A stretch of DNA of 38,679 bases from a bacterium (GTDB taxonomy: Bacteria > Verrucomicrobiota > Kiritimatiellia > CAIKKV01 > CAITUY01), in contig JBAXWB010000039.1 of assembly GCA_037128595.1 (NCBI GenBank), positions 1 to 38,679 of the forward strand, read 5' to 3'. The notes under the pieces were generated by a model. That model was not told the DNA's origin. It made no database searches and was given only the letters and a program-made list of their open reading frames with translations. Shown here piece after piece: positions 8,889 to 16,663 of the stretch. The number at the start of each line of letters is the position of its first letter. Positions within the stretch are counted from its first letter, which is position 1. The position numbers and the translations under genes were made by a program.

Positions 8889-9132
8889 GAAGACTTCACC
8901 ACTAATTTAAGAAATGAAAAAAATTAGATTTTGAACAGAAGTACGAAGAGATCGCGAAGAAAATTCAAATGTGGCGTTAATTTTTCCGCACGAATACATG
9001 CGGAGAAAATAAACGCCACGGTTTCTTAAAGAAATGCCGGTTTTTCATTCTTTTCTGAGTATTCAGGAAGCCACGTTTTGGGTTTTTCGGGAGATTATAT
9101 TTCTTTCATTTCTTAAATTAGTTGAAGTCTTT
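8889..9132. mobile_element. Non-coding 244-bp element with terminal inverted repeats (type-1 copy A)
   Basis: The left end (8889-8919) contains CTTCACCACTAATTTAAG and continues to GAAATGAAA. The right end (9104-9130) is its reverse complement apart from a 2-base deletion. Inside, 8971-8989 and 9000-9019 form a long stem, with GTGGCGTT pairing AACGCCAC and CCGC pairing GCGG. No ORF with coding character is present. The same terminal repeat bounds a second element at 27625-27985, so this is a repeat family resembling a MITE. No target-site duplication is obvious. It fills almost all of the gap between xseB and the ABC ATPase genes. Confidence 0.65.
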
Positions 9133-9174
9133 TTTCGGGTGGATGTGTGACTCACAGGGTCAATAAAAGTAAAT

Positions 9175-10152
9175 ATGATGATCTCCCCAAAACCAATTCT
9201 TGAAGTCTCTGATCTGAAGATATCGTTTGCTTCAGAAGAGGGGACGATTCGTGCCGTGGACGGGGTGGATCTGGTGGTCCATGAGAATGAGACGGTGGCA
9301 TTGGTCGGGGAGAGCGGCTGCGGGAAGAGTTTGACCGCGCTGGCATTGGCCCGGCTGGTGACCGGGCCCGGACTCAGCCTGACGGGATCCATCCGGGTGG
9401 CGGGGGATGACATCCTGACGATGCCGGAGTCAAAGCTCCGGGCCCTGCGCGGGGCCACGTTATCCTATATTTTCCAGGACCCCTCCGCCTCCCTCAATCC
9501 GGTGCTCCGGGTGGGCGATCAGATTGCTGAAGTCATCCGGCTCCATCGCAGGGTTCCGGAGGTTACGGCGGAGGTCATCCGGTTGATGACGCTGGTAGGG
9601 CTGCCCAATCCGGAATCACGGCGCAAGGCCTATCCGCATGAGTTCAGCGGGGGGATGCAGCAGCGGGTGATGATTGCCATGGCGCTGGCGTGCCAGCCTC
9701 GGATCCTGGTGGCGGATGAACCAACCACGGCGCTGGATGTGACGATTCAAGCCCAGATTTTCACCCTGCTTCGTGATCTCCAGCTGCAGTTGAAGATGGC
9801 GGTGCTGCTGATCACCCATAATCTGGGACTGGTGGCCCGCAATGCGGCGCGGGTGTATGTGATGTACTCCGGGCGGGTGATGGAGTCCGGCCCCGTGGCG
9901 GAGGTGCTCGGGCATACGGCCCACCCTTATACGAAGGGATTGCTGGCGGCGGTCCCGCGCTTGAACCGGCCGGTAGAGCGAATGGTGGGCATTGAGGGAT
10001 CGGTCCCGCATCCGGCCCACCTCCCCGCAGGGTGCCGGTTCCATCCCCGGTGCCCCTTGGCCGGGGAGCTGTGCCGTCTCCGTGAGCCCGTGATGGAAAG
10101 TGTGAAGGAAGGACACAACGTGCGATGTCATTATTGGAAGCAACAGGCGTAA
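9175..10152 (+). CDS. ABC transporter ATP-binding protein, OppD/DppD type
   Basis: The 325-residue ATPase powers a peptide- or nickel-type ABC importer from the cytoplasmic side. It has Walker A GESGCGKS, the signature [15 protein letters not shown], Walker [13 protein letters not shown] and the switch histidine in LLITHNLGL. The C-terminal oligopeptide-transporter extension with cysteines ([16 protein letters not shown]) marks the OppD/OppF subfamily and can bind a cluster in some members. It overlaps the next gene by 28 bases. No permease or solute-binding gene lies nearby, so the pair must work with membrane subunits encoded elsewhere. The ribosome-binding site is weak. Confidence 0.9.
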   Translation: MMISPKPILEVSDLKISFASEEGTIRAVDGVDLVVHENETVALVGESGCGKSLTALALARLVTGPGLSLTGSIRVAGDDILTMPESKLRALRGATLSYIFQDPSASLNPVLRVGDQIAEVIRLHRRVPEVTAEVIRLMTLVGLPNPESRRKAYPHEFSGGMQQRVMIAMALACQPRILVADEPTTALDVTIQAQIFTLLRDLQLQLKMAVLLITHNLGLVARNAARVYVMYSGRVMESGPVAEVLGHTAHPYTKGLLAAVPRLNRPVERMVGIEGSVPHPAHLPAGCRFHPRCPLAGELCRLREPVMESVKEGHNVRCHYWKQQA

Positions 10153-11087
10153 CCGTCCGTTACCCCGGCCATGACGAGCAGGGGCGGCGCCATTTATGGG
10201 CGGCCGTTGACGGCGTCTCCCTCATGGTGGCGGAGGGGGAGCGGGTCGGGATCATTGGCGAAAGCGGCTCCGGCAAGACCACGCTGGGAAAGGCGTTGCT
10301 TGGCATGGAGCCGGTGGCGCAGGGGTCCGTATTATTCCGTGGCCAGAATGTGCATGGGCTCCGGGGCCGCGCGTTGGAAACCTTCCGGCTGGGCGCCCAG
10401 ATGATCTTTCAGGATCCCATGGGATCCCTGAACCCGCGTATGACCATTGGTTCGGCTCTGGACGAGGTTTTAGCCGTTCATAAACTGGCCACACGGGCTG
10501 ACCGGCCTGCACGGATCATGGAACTCCTGCAGCAAGTGGGGTTGGACACTGGCTATATCCGGCGTTACCCGCATGAATTCAGCGGCGGACAGCGACAACG
10601 GATAGGCATTGCCCGGGCCTTGGCCTTGAACCCGGCCCTGCTGGTGGCGGATGAACCCGTTTCGGCGTTGGATGTGTCCGTTCAAGCCCAGATCCTCAAT
10701 TTGATCCGGGATTTAAGTGAGGCGCGGCATATGGCCGTGGTCCTGGTGGCTCACGATCTGGCGGTGGTCAATTACGTCTGCCAGCGGGTCCTGATCATGT
10801 ACAAGGGGCAGGTGGTGGAGGAGGGGGTGGCCCAGGAGGTCTTCAGGAACCCGCGCCATCCGTATACCCAGTTACTGAAGGCCTCGGTCCCTGATCCTGA
10901 TGAGGTGGCGAGGCCGCCAGACAGTGAATCCCGCCCTGCCGCTCCGGCGTTGCTCCCGGCGCTCAAGTCAACCACCGGCTGTGCTTTCGCGCCGCGGTGT
11001 ATCCAGGCCAAGGAGACCTGTTTCAGCGAAAAGCCAGATTTACGCGAGGATCATTCGGGCCGGCGAGTGCGATGCTGTAATTTTTAA
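10125..11087 (+). CDS. ABC transporter ATP-binding protein, OppF/DppF type
   Basis: The 320-residue partner of the preceding ATPase has Walker A GESGSGKTT, signature FSGGQRQRIGIARAL, Walker B LLVADEPVSALD, the VAHDLAVV switch and the Cys-containing C-terminal extension (GCAFAPRCIQAKETC). The overlap with the OppD-like gene indicates coupled translation, and the two should form the heterodimeric nucleotide-binding unit. The terminal repeat of the GxxExxY element starts at the last base of its stop codon. The substrate class (oligopeptide, dipeptide, oligosaccharide or nickel) is open. Confidence 0.9.
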   Translation: MSLLEATGVTVRYPGHDEQGRRHLWAAVDGVSLMVAEGERVGIIGESGSGKTTLGKALLGMEPVAQGSVLFRGQNVHGLRGRALETFRLGAQMIFQDPMGSLNPRMTIGSALDEVLAVHKLATRADRPARIMELLQQVGLDTGYIRRYPHEFSGGQRQRIGIARALALNPALLVADEPVSALDVSVQAQILNLIRDLSEARHMAVVLVAHDLAVVNYVCQRVLIMYKGQVVEEGVAQEVFRNPRHPYTQLLKASVPDPDEVARPPDSESRPAAPALLPALKSTTGCAFAPRCIQAKETCFSEKPDLREDHSGRRVRCCNF

Positions 11088-11536
11088 ACTACGAAACACG
11101 CGAAATACGCGAAAAAGATTGGTTTACGAACCGCTCGTATTCAATTTTCGGGTAATGGCCGAAATTGACCAACATACCGAGTTGTTTTCTGGTGGCTTTC
11201 AAATAATTGATAACCTGTGCTCGGTGTTCGTCTGCCAAGTTTTTTAATGCTTTTATTTCGACAATAATTTCACCAAGGCAGACGAAATCTGGTTCATAAG
11301 TTTGTTTGAGGTTCATCCCCTTGTAATCAAGTAGAAGACGAGGCTTTTCCACGAATGGAATCCCTTGCCGGGCAAACTCCATTGAGAGGCATTCTTGATA
11401 CACTGCTTCTAAAAAACCGTTCCCCTTCTCTTTATAGACTTCAAAACACGCCCCCATGATTTTGTAACTATTTTCCTTAAATACAATTTCCATCCCCATT
11501 TTCGCGTCTTTCGCGTCTTTCGCGTGTTTCGTAGTT
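11087..11536. mobile_element. 450-bp element with terminal inverted repeats, carrying a GxxExxY gene (type 2)
   Basis: The left end (11087-11116) begins AACTACGAAACACGCGAAA and continues with another ACGCGAAA unit. The right end (11499-11536) is its reverse complement for the first 19 bases and has one additional GACGCGAAA-type unit. The interior is entirely the GxxExxY gene: its stop codon lies in one end and its start codon at the inner edge of the other. It abuts the oppF-like stop codon exactly. I see no target-site duplication and no transposase. Confidence 0.65.
11089..11499 (-). CDS. GxxExxY protein (PD-(D/E)XK-like small protein)
   Basis: The 136-residue protein carries the family-defining GxxExxY motif (GFLEAVY, within GNGFLEAVYQECL). 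It also has the candidate PD-(D/E)XK core PDFVCLGEIIVEIKAL, with Asp, Glu and Lys placed as in nuclease-fold proteins. The ending LGMLVNFGHYPKIEYERFV is typical. The function of the family is not established; a nuclease fold suggests nucleic-acid cleavage, but this is inference. The last residues (SRISRVS) are encoded by the element's terminal repeat. Start choice is uncertain between 11499 and an in-frame ATG at 11493; neither has a clear Shine-Dalgarno sequence. The gene is more A/T-rich than its neighbours, as expected of transferred DNA. Confidence 0.85.
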   Translation of the reverse strand: MGMEIVFKENSYKIMGACFEVYKEKGNGFLEAVYQECLSMEFARQGIPFVEKPRLLLDYKGMNLKQTYEPDFVCLGEIIVEIKALKNLADEHRAQVINYLKATRKQLGMLVNFGHYPKIEYERFVNQSFSRISRVS

Positions 11537-11559
11537 GAACGTCACCTTTATAGGGGATG

Positions 11560-11587
11560 GGAGTCAGAACCGCAGGATTCCGACTCC
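11560..11587 (-). terminator. Hairpin downstream of the small exported protein gene
   Basis: GGAGTC (11560-11565) pairs with GACTCC (11582-11587), and GAA pairs with TTC inside, giving a short stem 10 bases beyond the stop codon at 11597. No T-run follows on the minus strand, so an intrinsic terminator is possible but weak. Confidence 0.35.
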
Positions 11588-11596
11588 TTCAACCAT

Positions 11597-11977
11597 TTAC
11601 TTGGCCGCCGGGGCGTCCACTTTTTCGATGGTGGTGATGGTCTTGAAGGCGCGGATGGTTTTGCCCTTCTTTTCCATGCTGTAGCCGGTGCCGGTCACTT
11701 TCACTTTGCTGCCGACGTATTCATCGACTTTGCCCTTGGGCAGGCGCACTTCCTGGCCTTCTTCATCGACCAGGTTGAACCAGGTCATCATCGGGGTACC
11801 GTCTTTTTTCTTGTTTTCATGTTTGGTGATGGTGCCGACAATGGTCATGTCTTGAGAGACGAGTTCCTTGGCAGGCGTCTCGGCTCCTTTTTCAGCCGGG
11901 GCCGCCGTTTCTTCTGCCATCGCTCCGGTCACTGCCAATGCCAATACGGCTAACGCGATTCCACAAACCTTCTTCAT
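11597..11977 (-). CDS. Small exported protein with OB-fold-like pattern
   Basis: The 126-residue protein starts MKKVCGIALAVLALAVTGAMA, a clear signal peptide with cleavage after AMA. After an Ala/Glu/Pro-rich linker comes a stretch of about 80 residues with alternating strands: DMTIVGTITKHENKK, MMTWFNLVDEEGQEVRLP, SKVKVTGTGYSMEKKGK and IRAFKTITTIEKV. This pattern resembles small periplasmic OB-fold proteins, but I cannot name the family. The start at 11977 is chosen because AGGAG lies 5 bases upstream and the signal peptide begins there; an earlier ATG at 12001 would add eight residues without a reason. A plausible promoter lies about 75-100 bases upstream, so it can be transcribed alone. Confidence 0.7.
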   Translation of the reverse strand: MKKVCGIALAVLALAVTGAMAEETAAPAEKGAETPAKELVSQDMTIVGTITKHENKKKDGTPMMTWFNLVDEEGQEVRLPKGKVDEYVGSKVKVTGTGYSMEKKGKTIRAFKTITTIEKVDAPAAK

Positions 11978-12051
11978 GATATCTCCTGCTATTTCCACCA
12001 TTTGCCCCCGACCGCCATTGGGCGTCCGTAGTTAAGGCAAATTTGTAATTC

Positions 12052-12079
12052 AATATAGAAGCTAATATAGATAATGCAA
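12052..12079 (-). promoter_or_regulatory. Candidate sigma-70-type promoter of the small exported protein gene
   Basis: On the minus strand TTGCAT (12074-12079) is followed after 16 bases by TATATT (12052-12057), about 75 bases before the start at 11977. The region is much more A/T-rich than its surroundings. Confidence 0.4.
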
Positions 12080-12088
12080 TAGTTTATT

Positions 12089-14953
12089 TTACGGGTCCAT
12101 TTGGACGCCGATGCGATAGAAAGCGTTCGGGTCGACCGCGTGGACCGCATCGGTATAAACTCCGGTGGTGTTGTTGGTAACAAGCGGGATGAATGCGGTC
12201 GTCATTAAATTCGAGGTCCAGGTGACCGAATAGCTCCGACCGGTCACGGTGGGCCAGGCGATCACAGGTTCATTGGCAATACTCCCGATATTAGAAACCG
12301 CGAGGACGGACAAAAACTGGGTGGGACTGGTTCCGGCGATCCATTCCTGCCAGGCCGCCATCCCATCGTTATCGGTGTCGCTCAGAGCGCCCGCGTCGGA
12401 GGGTTCCAGACTGTTATCGGCCAGCCAGGCGAGGGGGGTATTGTTGGTGACGGTATTGATATCCTCGGGGTACCCGATCACCTCCACATCATCCAGACAG
12501 ATTCCGTTCCCGTTTTTAGCGATGCCCTCGAAGGCAATGGTGTAGTCAGGGCCGGGATTGGGCAGAGTCAGGGCATGCTGGGTCCAACTGGCGATGGAAT
12601 TGGAATAGCCTGCGATCCAGAACCAGGAAATGCTGGAATTGGTGCTGGCCCATATATTCAGGTAGTCCTGTCTGGATGTTCGCAACTGCATATAATGCTG
12701 GAATCGAAGGACAGCCCCGGTGCATCCGGTCATCGTGATGGCGGGAGTCAGCAGGCGGCAAACATCAGGGCTGGTGGAGGTATCGTAGAGGCAGGCATTA
12801 TGGGTTCCTGAATAGGCGCTGGTTGGATTAGAGCCTCCAGCTCTTCCGCCGGTCTGGAATTTCCAGGTGGTGGCGGTTCCGGAAAGATTCGTTTGCGACC
12901 AACCCGCAGGGATCGTCGTGCCTGCATCAAACGTTTCGAAAAGCAGGGAGGCGGTAGGTGCGGTGGCGATGGTGAATGGGCTGTCACTTTCGTCCCAAAC
13001 GCTGGTCTGGGTCACGCTGGAGAGCTGGATTTTGAAGTTCGTTGAGCTGAGCATCGGGGGTGTCATGATCCAGGCATAAGCCCCGCTATTGGTCACGCTA
13101 TTGGTAAGGGTGCAATAGGAACTCTGGTCCCGGTAAAGTCCGATTCTGACATTTCCGGCGGCATTCGACCCGCTCGCCCAGAGGATAAGATTGGTTTGGC
13201 CCTTGTACCACACCTCCCCGTTGTTGGGTGATTCCACGAGAAGGCCGGTGAGGAGGGCGACCTTTCCGGTGACAAAATATTGGCCGATACTGCCATAGGC
13301 TGTATACCCAGAGGGAGGGTTGTTAGTGGGGGTTCCCGTCCCGCTGTTTGAAAGGGTGAGATAATATTTACCGGTGGCAGGGGCCCAGTAGGCGATGATC
13401 GCCTGCGTGGCATTGGAGGGGTTGTTTTCAGCCACCAGGGTGCCGGAACTGTTGAAGAGTCGCGCCCGGATGTCCAGATTGCCGCCATAAGTGCCGTTGG
13501 CGCAGCGATAGGGGAATGACGTAAGGCTGATTAAGCCTTCCCCTGCTGCGAAAGCCATCACATCGATATCGGAGTTGCTGGAAATCACGCCCGAGGTGAT
13601 GATCGTCCCGTTGCTGGCGGTCAGAAGGGAGGCGGACGCGGGGGTATGGCTGTGATCGTCTGGTCGATAGGGGGCTTTTGCCGCGATGATGGCCAGATCG
13701 TCTTCAGGATTATTGGCATCATAATATTCTCCCTTCGACCATTGGGAAACATTCCGGCCATACCCTGTCCCCATAATCGGTCCCCAGGAAATGTCGCCAC
13801 TTCCATGGCCTCCGTAATATTCCAGGGTTGAGGTGCCGTCATGGCTCAGCCCCAGATTGTGGCCCAGCTCATGTGCGGCCGCTTCCGCCGTCTCGGCATA
13901 ACTGTCGCTGTCGCTGCCCATCGGCAACACAAAGGCGGGGGAATAACAGGTGGCGGAGTTATAGGAATAGTTCGCTAGCCCGAAGACATCGACATAAGCG
14001 ATGCCGCCCGATCCGTAATGCGGGCAGCGGTTGCCGTTGAGGTCGGTGTCGGGCGTGATCAAGGCATGCCCGGTGGTGCTGGTCCAATTGGTGGGTGGCT
14101 CGGTCGTCACGTCCACATCAAAAGGAGCGTAGTCCTCTGACACCCTCTCCCAGATTCTAATGATGGCCCCCTGTTCTGCATCACTGAAGGTGTTAGTGTC
14201 TCCGTCCGTATCAAAGGGCCGGCAATCCCAGCGTGCGACATTGTAAAAGTTAGTGTTATTGTTCCACATGGTATTGGTGACAACCTGGCCGTTAAAGTCG
14301 AGATAGAGCACCCGGGTTGCCCCGGGTCGGCTGTGGCGGAGGGGGGGATTGGTGATGGGAACGGCGGCGAGAATGCCCGGGACAGAGGGAGTGGGGTTAA
14401 GGTTGCCCGCGGCAAACACGGTATCAGGTTTGGGGATATTGGCCGCAGGTTTGGTGGGGGCGGGTGACTGCGGCAGGGCGCCAGCGCCCGGTTGATTGGT
14501 GAAGGAGCAGACATAGTAGGGCATTCCCGATGGATCCACATGCAGGGAATTCAAGTCATTGACGTGAAAACACATCTTTGTGAGCCGGGTCAGGCTGTCG
14601 GTGAGAATGGGTAGCGGTAACGCTTCCAATTCGGTGCGCAGGGGGCTGGGCGGCAGATCGGACACTGCAAACGGGATCCCATTCCCGAATAACACGCGCC
14701 GGCTGCTCACTCCCTGTGGGGCCGTGGGGGGCACGGCGTTGGCGGTGACGACCGTTCCGGTGGGGTTGGGTGAGGGGGGCGGGAGTGGAATCGAGGCGGC
14801 TACCCGGGGCGGTACGTTGGAAAAGGGCTGCGGTGCAACTTCGCGTAGGGCTGGATTCTCAATCATGGAAGGCCGATGAAACCGCGAAATCGCGACAACT
14901 ATGGCCATAGCCAAGATTATCCCGATTATGATGCGCGTCACGACCCGATTCAT
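12089..14953 (-). CDS. Large secreted reprolysin-like metalloprotease with jelly-roll domain
   Basis: The 954-residue protein begins with a short membrane helix or signal anchor (MNRVVTRIIIGIILAMAIVVAIS) and a long Pro-rich linker. The catalytic domain contains HELGHNLGLSHDG, giving zinc ligands His361, His365 and His371 with Glu362 as base, as in M12/reprolysin-like peptidases. Next come a beta-sandwich (SPNNGEVWYKGQTNLILWAS), then a jelly-roll domain resembling 'choice-of-anchor J' or MAM-type domains (LLFETFDAGTTIPAGWSQ ... ICLDDVEVIGY). The C-terminus has SDTDNDGMAAWQEWIAGTSPT and GRSYSVTWTSNL, a tail common in exported PVC proteins. The ATG at 14953 is preceded by AGGAG; a longer frame from 15022 lacks this. 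It is probably cell-surface-bound or secreted; the target protein is unknown. Confidence 0.82.
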   Translation of the reverse strand: MNRVVTRIIIGIILAMAIVVAISRFHRPSMIENPALREVAPQPFSNVPPRVAASIPLPPPSPNPTGTVVTANAVPPTAPQGVSSRRVLFGNGIPFAVSDLPPSPLRTELEALPLPILTDSLTRLTKMCFHVNDLNSLHVDPSGMPYYVCSFTNQPGAGALPQSPAPTKPAANIPKPDTVFAAGNLNPTPSVPGILAAVPITNPPLRHSRPGATRVLYLDFNGQVVTNTMWNNNTNFYNVARWDCRPFDTDGDTNTFSDAEQGAIIRIWERVSEDYAPFDVDVTTEPPTNWTSTTGHALITPDTDLNGNRCPHYGSGGIAYVDVFGLANYSYNSATCYSPAFVLPMGSDSDSYAETAEAAAHELGHNLGLSHDGTSTLEYYGGHGSGDISWGPIMGTGYGRNVSQWSKGEYYDANNPEDDLAIIAAKAPYRPDDHSHTPASASLLTASNGTIITSGVISSNSDIDVMAFAAGEGLISLTSFPYRCANGTYGGNLDIRARLFNSSGTLVAENNPSNATQAIIAYWAPATGKYYLTLSNSGTGTPTNNPPSGYTAYGSIGQYFVTGKVALLTGLLVESPNNGEVWYKGQTNLILWASGSNAAGNVRIGLYRDQSSYCTLTNSVTNSGAYAWIMTPPMLSSTNFKIQLSSVTQTSVWDESDSPFTIATAPTASLLFETFDAGTTIPAGWSQTNLSGTATTWKFQTGGRAGGSNPTSAYSGTHNACLYDTSTSPDVCRLLTPAITMTGCTGAVLRFQHYMQLRTSRQDYLNIWASTNSSISWFWIAGYSNSIASWTQHALTLPNPGPDYTIAFEGIAKNGNGICLDDVEVIGYPEDINTVTNNTPLAWLADNSLEPSDAGALSDTDNDGMAAWQEWIAGTSPTQFLSVLAVSNIGSIANEPVIAWPTVTGRSYSVTWTSNLMTTAFIPLVTNNTTGVYTDAVHAVDPNAFYRIGVQMDP

Positions 14954-15030
14954 GAGGTTACTCCTCCCGTTCCTGTGCCACTTATAATACCAGAAATATT
15001 GGTTTTGACGGAGCAAAACCATCCCTCACG

Positions 15031-15117
15031 CTACCACTTGTGAAACACAAAGAAAACGGCGGCAATCATCAGGCTGAAGCCAACGAGATAGTTCCAGAGC
15101 AGGATTATGGTTTGCAT
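15031..15117 (-). CDS. Putative 28-residue single-pass membrane peptide
   Basis: The frame reads MQTIILLWNYLVGFSLMIAA followed by VFFVFHKW and a TAG stop. It is one continuous hydrophobic helix with aromatic residues at both flanks and a basic C-terminal end, the layout of small bacterial membrane proteins. Its start overlaps the last 13 bases of the exonuclease gene in another frame, so it could be translated by coupling. No strong Shine-Dalgarno sequence is visible. It shows no resemblance I can name. Chance is possible at this length, but the clean transmembrane composition argues against it. Confidence 0.42.
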   Translation of the reverse strand: MQTIILLWNYLVGFSLMIAAVFFVFHKW

Positions 15118-15845
15118 GCCGGGGCCTTGCGGGGAAGCTTTTTCAGGCGGTGGTGCTCAAAGAAATAGACCCCACCGGTCAGCTGAGTCAATGCGGTCAC
15201 CGTGGCGCCGGGTTCCATTTTCTTGAACCCGTTCATGACCAGCAGGGCCAGGAATTCGCAGTCATACAGAGCGGAATGGAAGCGGTTGGTGCGGAGGGTG
15301 CCCTCGGGCAGGGTTTCATCGGCAATGGTGTGGGCCGCATGGTTGGGCGTCAGGGTTTCGGTCAGGTAGTGCAGGGAATAACTCCGCAGTTCCGGGTGCC
15401 AGGCCTTGAACAGGGGGATGGTGTCGAGGATGGGGGTGGGGGGGAAGGGCAGTTGATTCCGGGTGAGTTCCTCGGCGACAAAGGCATGGTCGAAGCGGGC
15501 ATTATGCGCGAGGAGGATCGTGTTGCTGGTGAAGGCGTGAAAGTCCGGATAGACGCTTGAAAAAGGCGGTGCATTGGATACCAGGGCGGGGGTGATGCCG
15601 TGGATATCCTGAACCACGAGGGGAATGGGGATGTCCGGTTTGACCAGCCAGTTGCGGCGCTCCAGGATGGTTCCGTTCCGGAACTTGATGGCGCCAATTT
15701 CCAGGACGCGCTCCTGCCGGGCCGTGAGACCGGTGGTCTCGACATCAAACACCACGAAGGTGGCATTGGAGAGGGGCTGGTCCAGCCAGGATTCGGGGGC
15801 GGCATAGACGGTCTCGGCCACCAGTTGAAACGATAAGGTCATCAT
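15105..15845 (-). CDS. DnaQ-type 3'-5' exonuclease (DEDDh)
   Basis: This 246-residue protein has all three Exo motifs of the DEDDh exonucleases: FVVFDVETTG with RVLEIGAIKF (Exo I), LLAHNARFDHAFVAEEL (Exo II), and HSALYDCEFLALLVM (Exo III, with the catalytic His). It resembles stand-alone relatives of the polymerase III epsilon subunit. The N-terminal 30 residues before the domain are unassigned. The start is put at 15845 (or the adjacent ATG at 15842). A longer frame to 15938 would run back into pyrF. It begins 13 bases after pyrF, so the two are likely cotranscribed. Confidence 0.85.
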   Translation of the reverse strand: MMTLSFQLVAETVYAAPESWLDQPLSNATFVVFDVETTGLTARQERVLEIGAIKFRNGTILERRNWLVKPDIPIPLVVQDIHGITPALVSNAPPFSSVYPDFHAFTSNTILLAHNARFDHAFVAEELTRNQLPFPPTPILDTIPLFKAWHPELRSYSLHYLTETLTPNHAAHTIADETLPEGTLRTNRFHSALYDCEFLALLVMNGFKKMEPGATVTALTQLTGGVYFFEHHRLKKLPRKAPACKP

Positions 15846-15858
15846 AAGCCCCAAGGGG

Positions 15859-16575
15859 TTAGCGAGACTTCGCCTGCCATGCACGGTCAATCTCCAGTTG
15901 GATGGCACGGGCCGCCTGGGCAGGATCGGCCGCCTCAACGATGGGACGGCCCACCACCAGATAGGTCGACCCTGCGTTCACGGCCAGGGTAGGGGTGGCG
16001 ACCCGCTTCTGATCGCCCACATCGGCGCCGGACGGGCGGATTCCCGGAGTCACCAGAATGGGCCCGGCCCCGAAGCGTTGGCGCAAGGCGGGCGCTTCGT
16101 GCACGGAGGTAACGACCCCGTCAATCCCGGAGGCGAGCGCCAGTTCGGTCAGGGCCAGCGCCTGATCGGAAACCGAGCGGTGAATGCCCAGGTCAATGAA
16201 ATCGTCCTGATTCAGGCTGGTGAGGGTGGTCACGGCGACCAGGCGCGGCCGGTCTGGCCCGAACGCGGCGGCCGCTTCCGCCGCCGCCTTGAGCATCGCG
16301 CGGCCGCCAATGGCATGGACGGTGATCAGGTTGACCCCCAACTTCCCGGCGGAGATGACGGCATTGGCCACGGTGCGGGGGATATCGTGCAGCTTGAGGT
16401 CGAGGAAGATTTTTTTCTGGCGGGAGGAGAGAAGGCGGAGGACCGACGGCCCTTCCGCCGTAAAGAGCTCCAGCCCCACCTTGAACCAGGTCAGTTCGGC
16501 GGACAGGGTATTCATCAGCGGGGTCACTTCCACCGCAGAGGGGACATCGACAGCAAGAATAATTTCCGGTTTCAT
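15859..16575 (-). CDS. pyrF: Orotidine 5'-phosphate decarboxylase
   Basis: The 238-residue TIM-barrel enzyme makes UMP from OMP, the last step of de novo pyrimidine synthesis. The catalytic signature LDLKLHDIPRTVANAV is intact, with the Asp-Lys-Asp set, and LVTPGIRPSGADVGDQKR and YLVVGRPI form the phosphate-binding end. The start at 16575 (MKPEIILAVDV) fits family length and follows AAGGAATTGG; the frame stays open further upstream, but that stretch does not look like part of the protein. It is divergent from the oxidoreductase gene, sharing an 88-base intergenic region. Confidence 0.95.
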   Translation of the reverse strand: MKPEIILAVDVPSAVEVTPLMNTLSAELTWFKVGLELFTAEGPSVLRLLSSRQKKIFLDLKLHDIPRTVANAVISAGKLGVNLITVHAIGGRAMLKAAAEAAAAFGPDRPRLVAVTTLTSLNQDDFIDLGIHRSVSDQALALTELALASGIDGVVTSVHEAPALRQRFGAGPILVTPGIRPSGADVGDQKRVATPTLAVNAGSTYLVVGRPIVEAADPAQAARAIQLEIDRAWQAKSR

Positions 16576-16604
16576 GATTCCAATTCCTTTTAAGATGAAA
16601 AATG

Positions 16605-16621
16605 TGATAAGAACTTTATCA
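16605..16621. promoter_or_regulatory. Palindrome in the divergent pyrF/oxidoreductase promoter region
   Basis: TGATAAGAACTTTATCA has perfect 6-bp arms around a 5-base centre, in the middle of the region between the two divergent starts. It could be an operator. It does not match the palindromes near the GH116 and GH-A-like genes, and it may be chance in A/T-rich DNA. Confidence 0.25.
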
Positions 16622-16663
16622 ATACATGAGACTGTTTTTCGAGCTATTTCGGAGAGGATAAAT

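Noticed and set aside
15146-15160. Possible separate gene in the exonuclease C-terminus
   Set aside because: The sequence is in frame with the exonuclease and simply forms its basic tail.
16220-16663. N-terminal extension of the Gfo/Idh oxidoreductase
   Set aside because: It runs antisense through pyrF; the Rossmann fold begins right after the ATG at 16664, which has GGAGAGG upstream.
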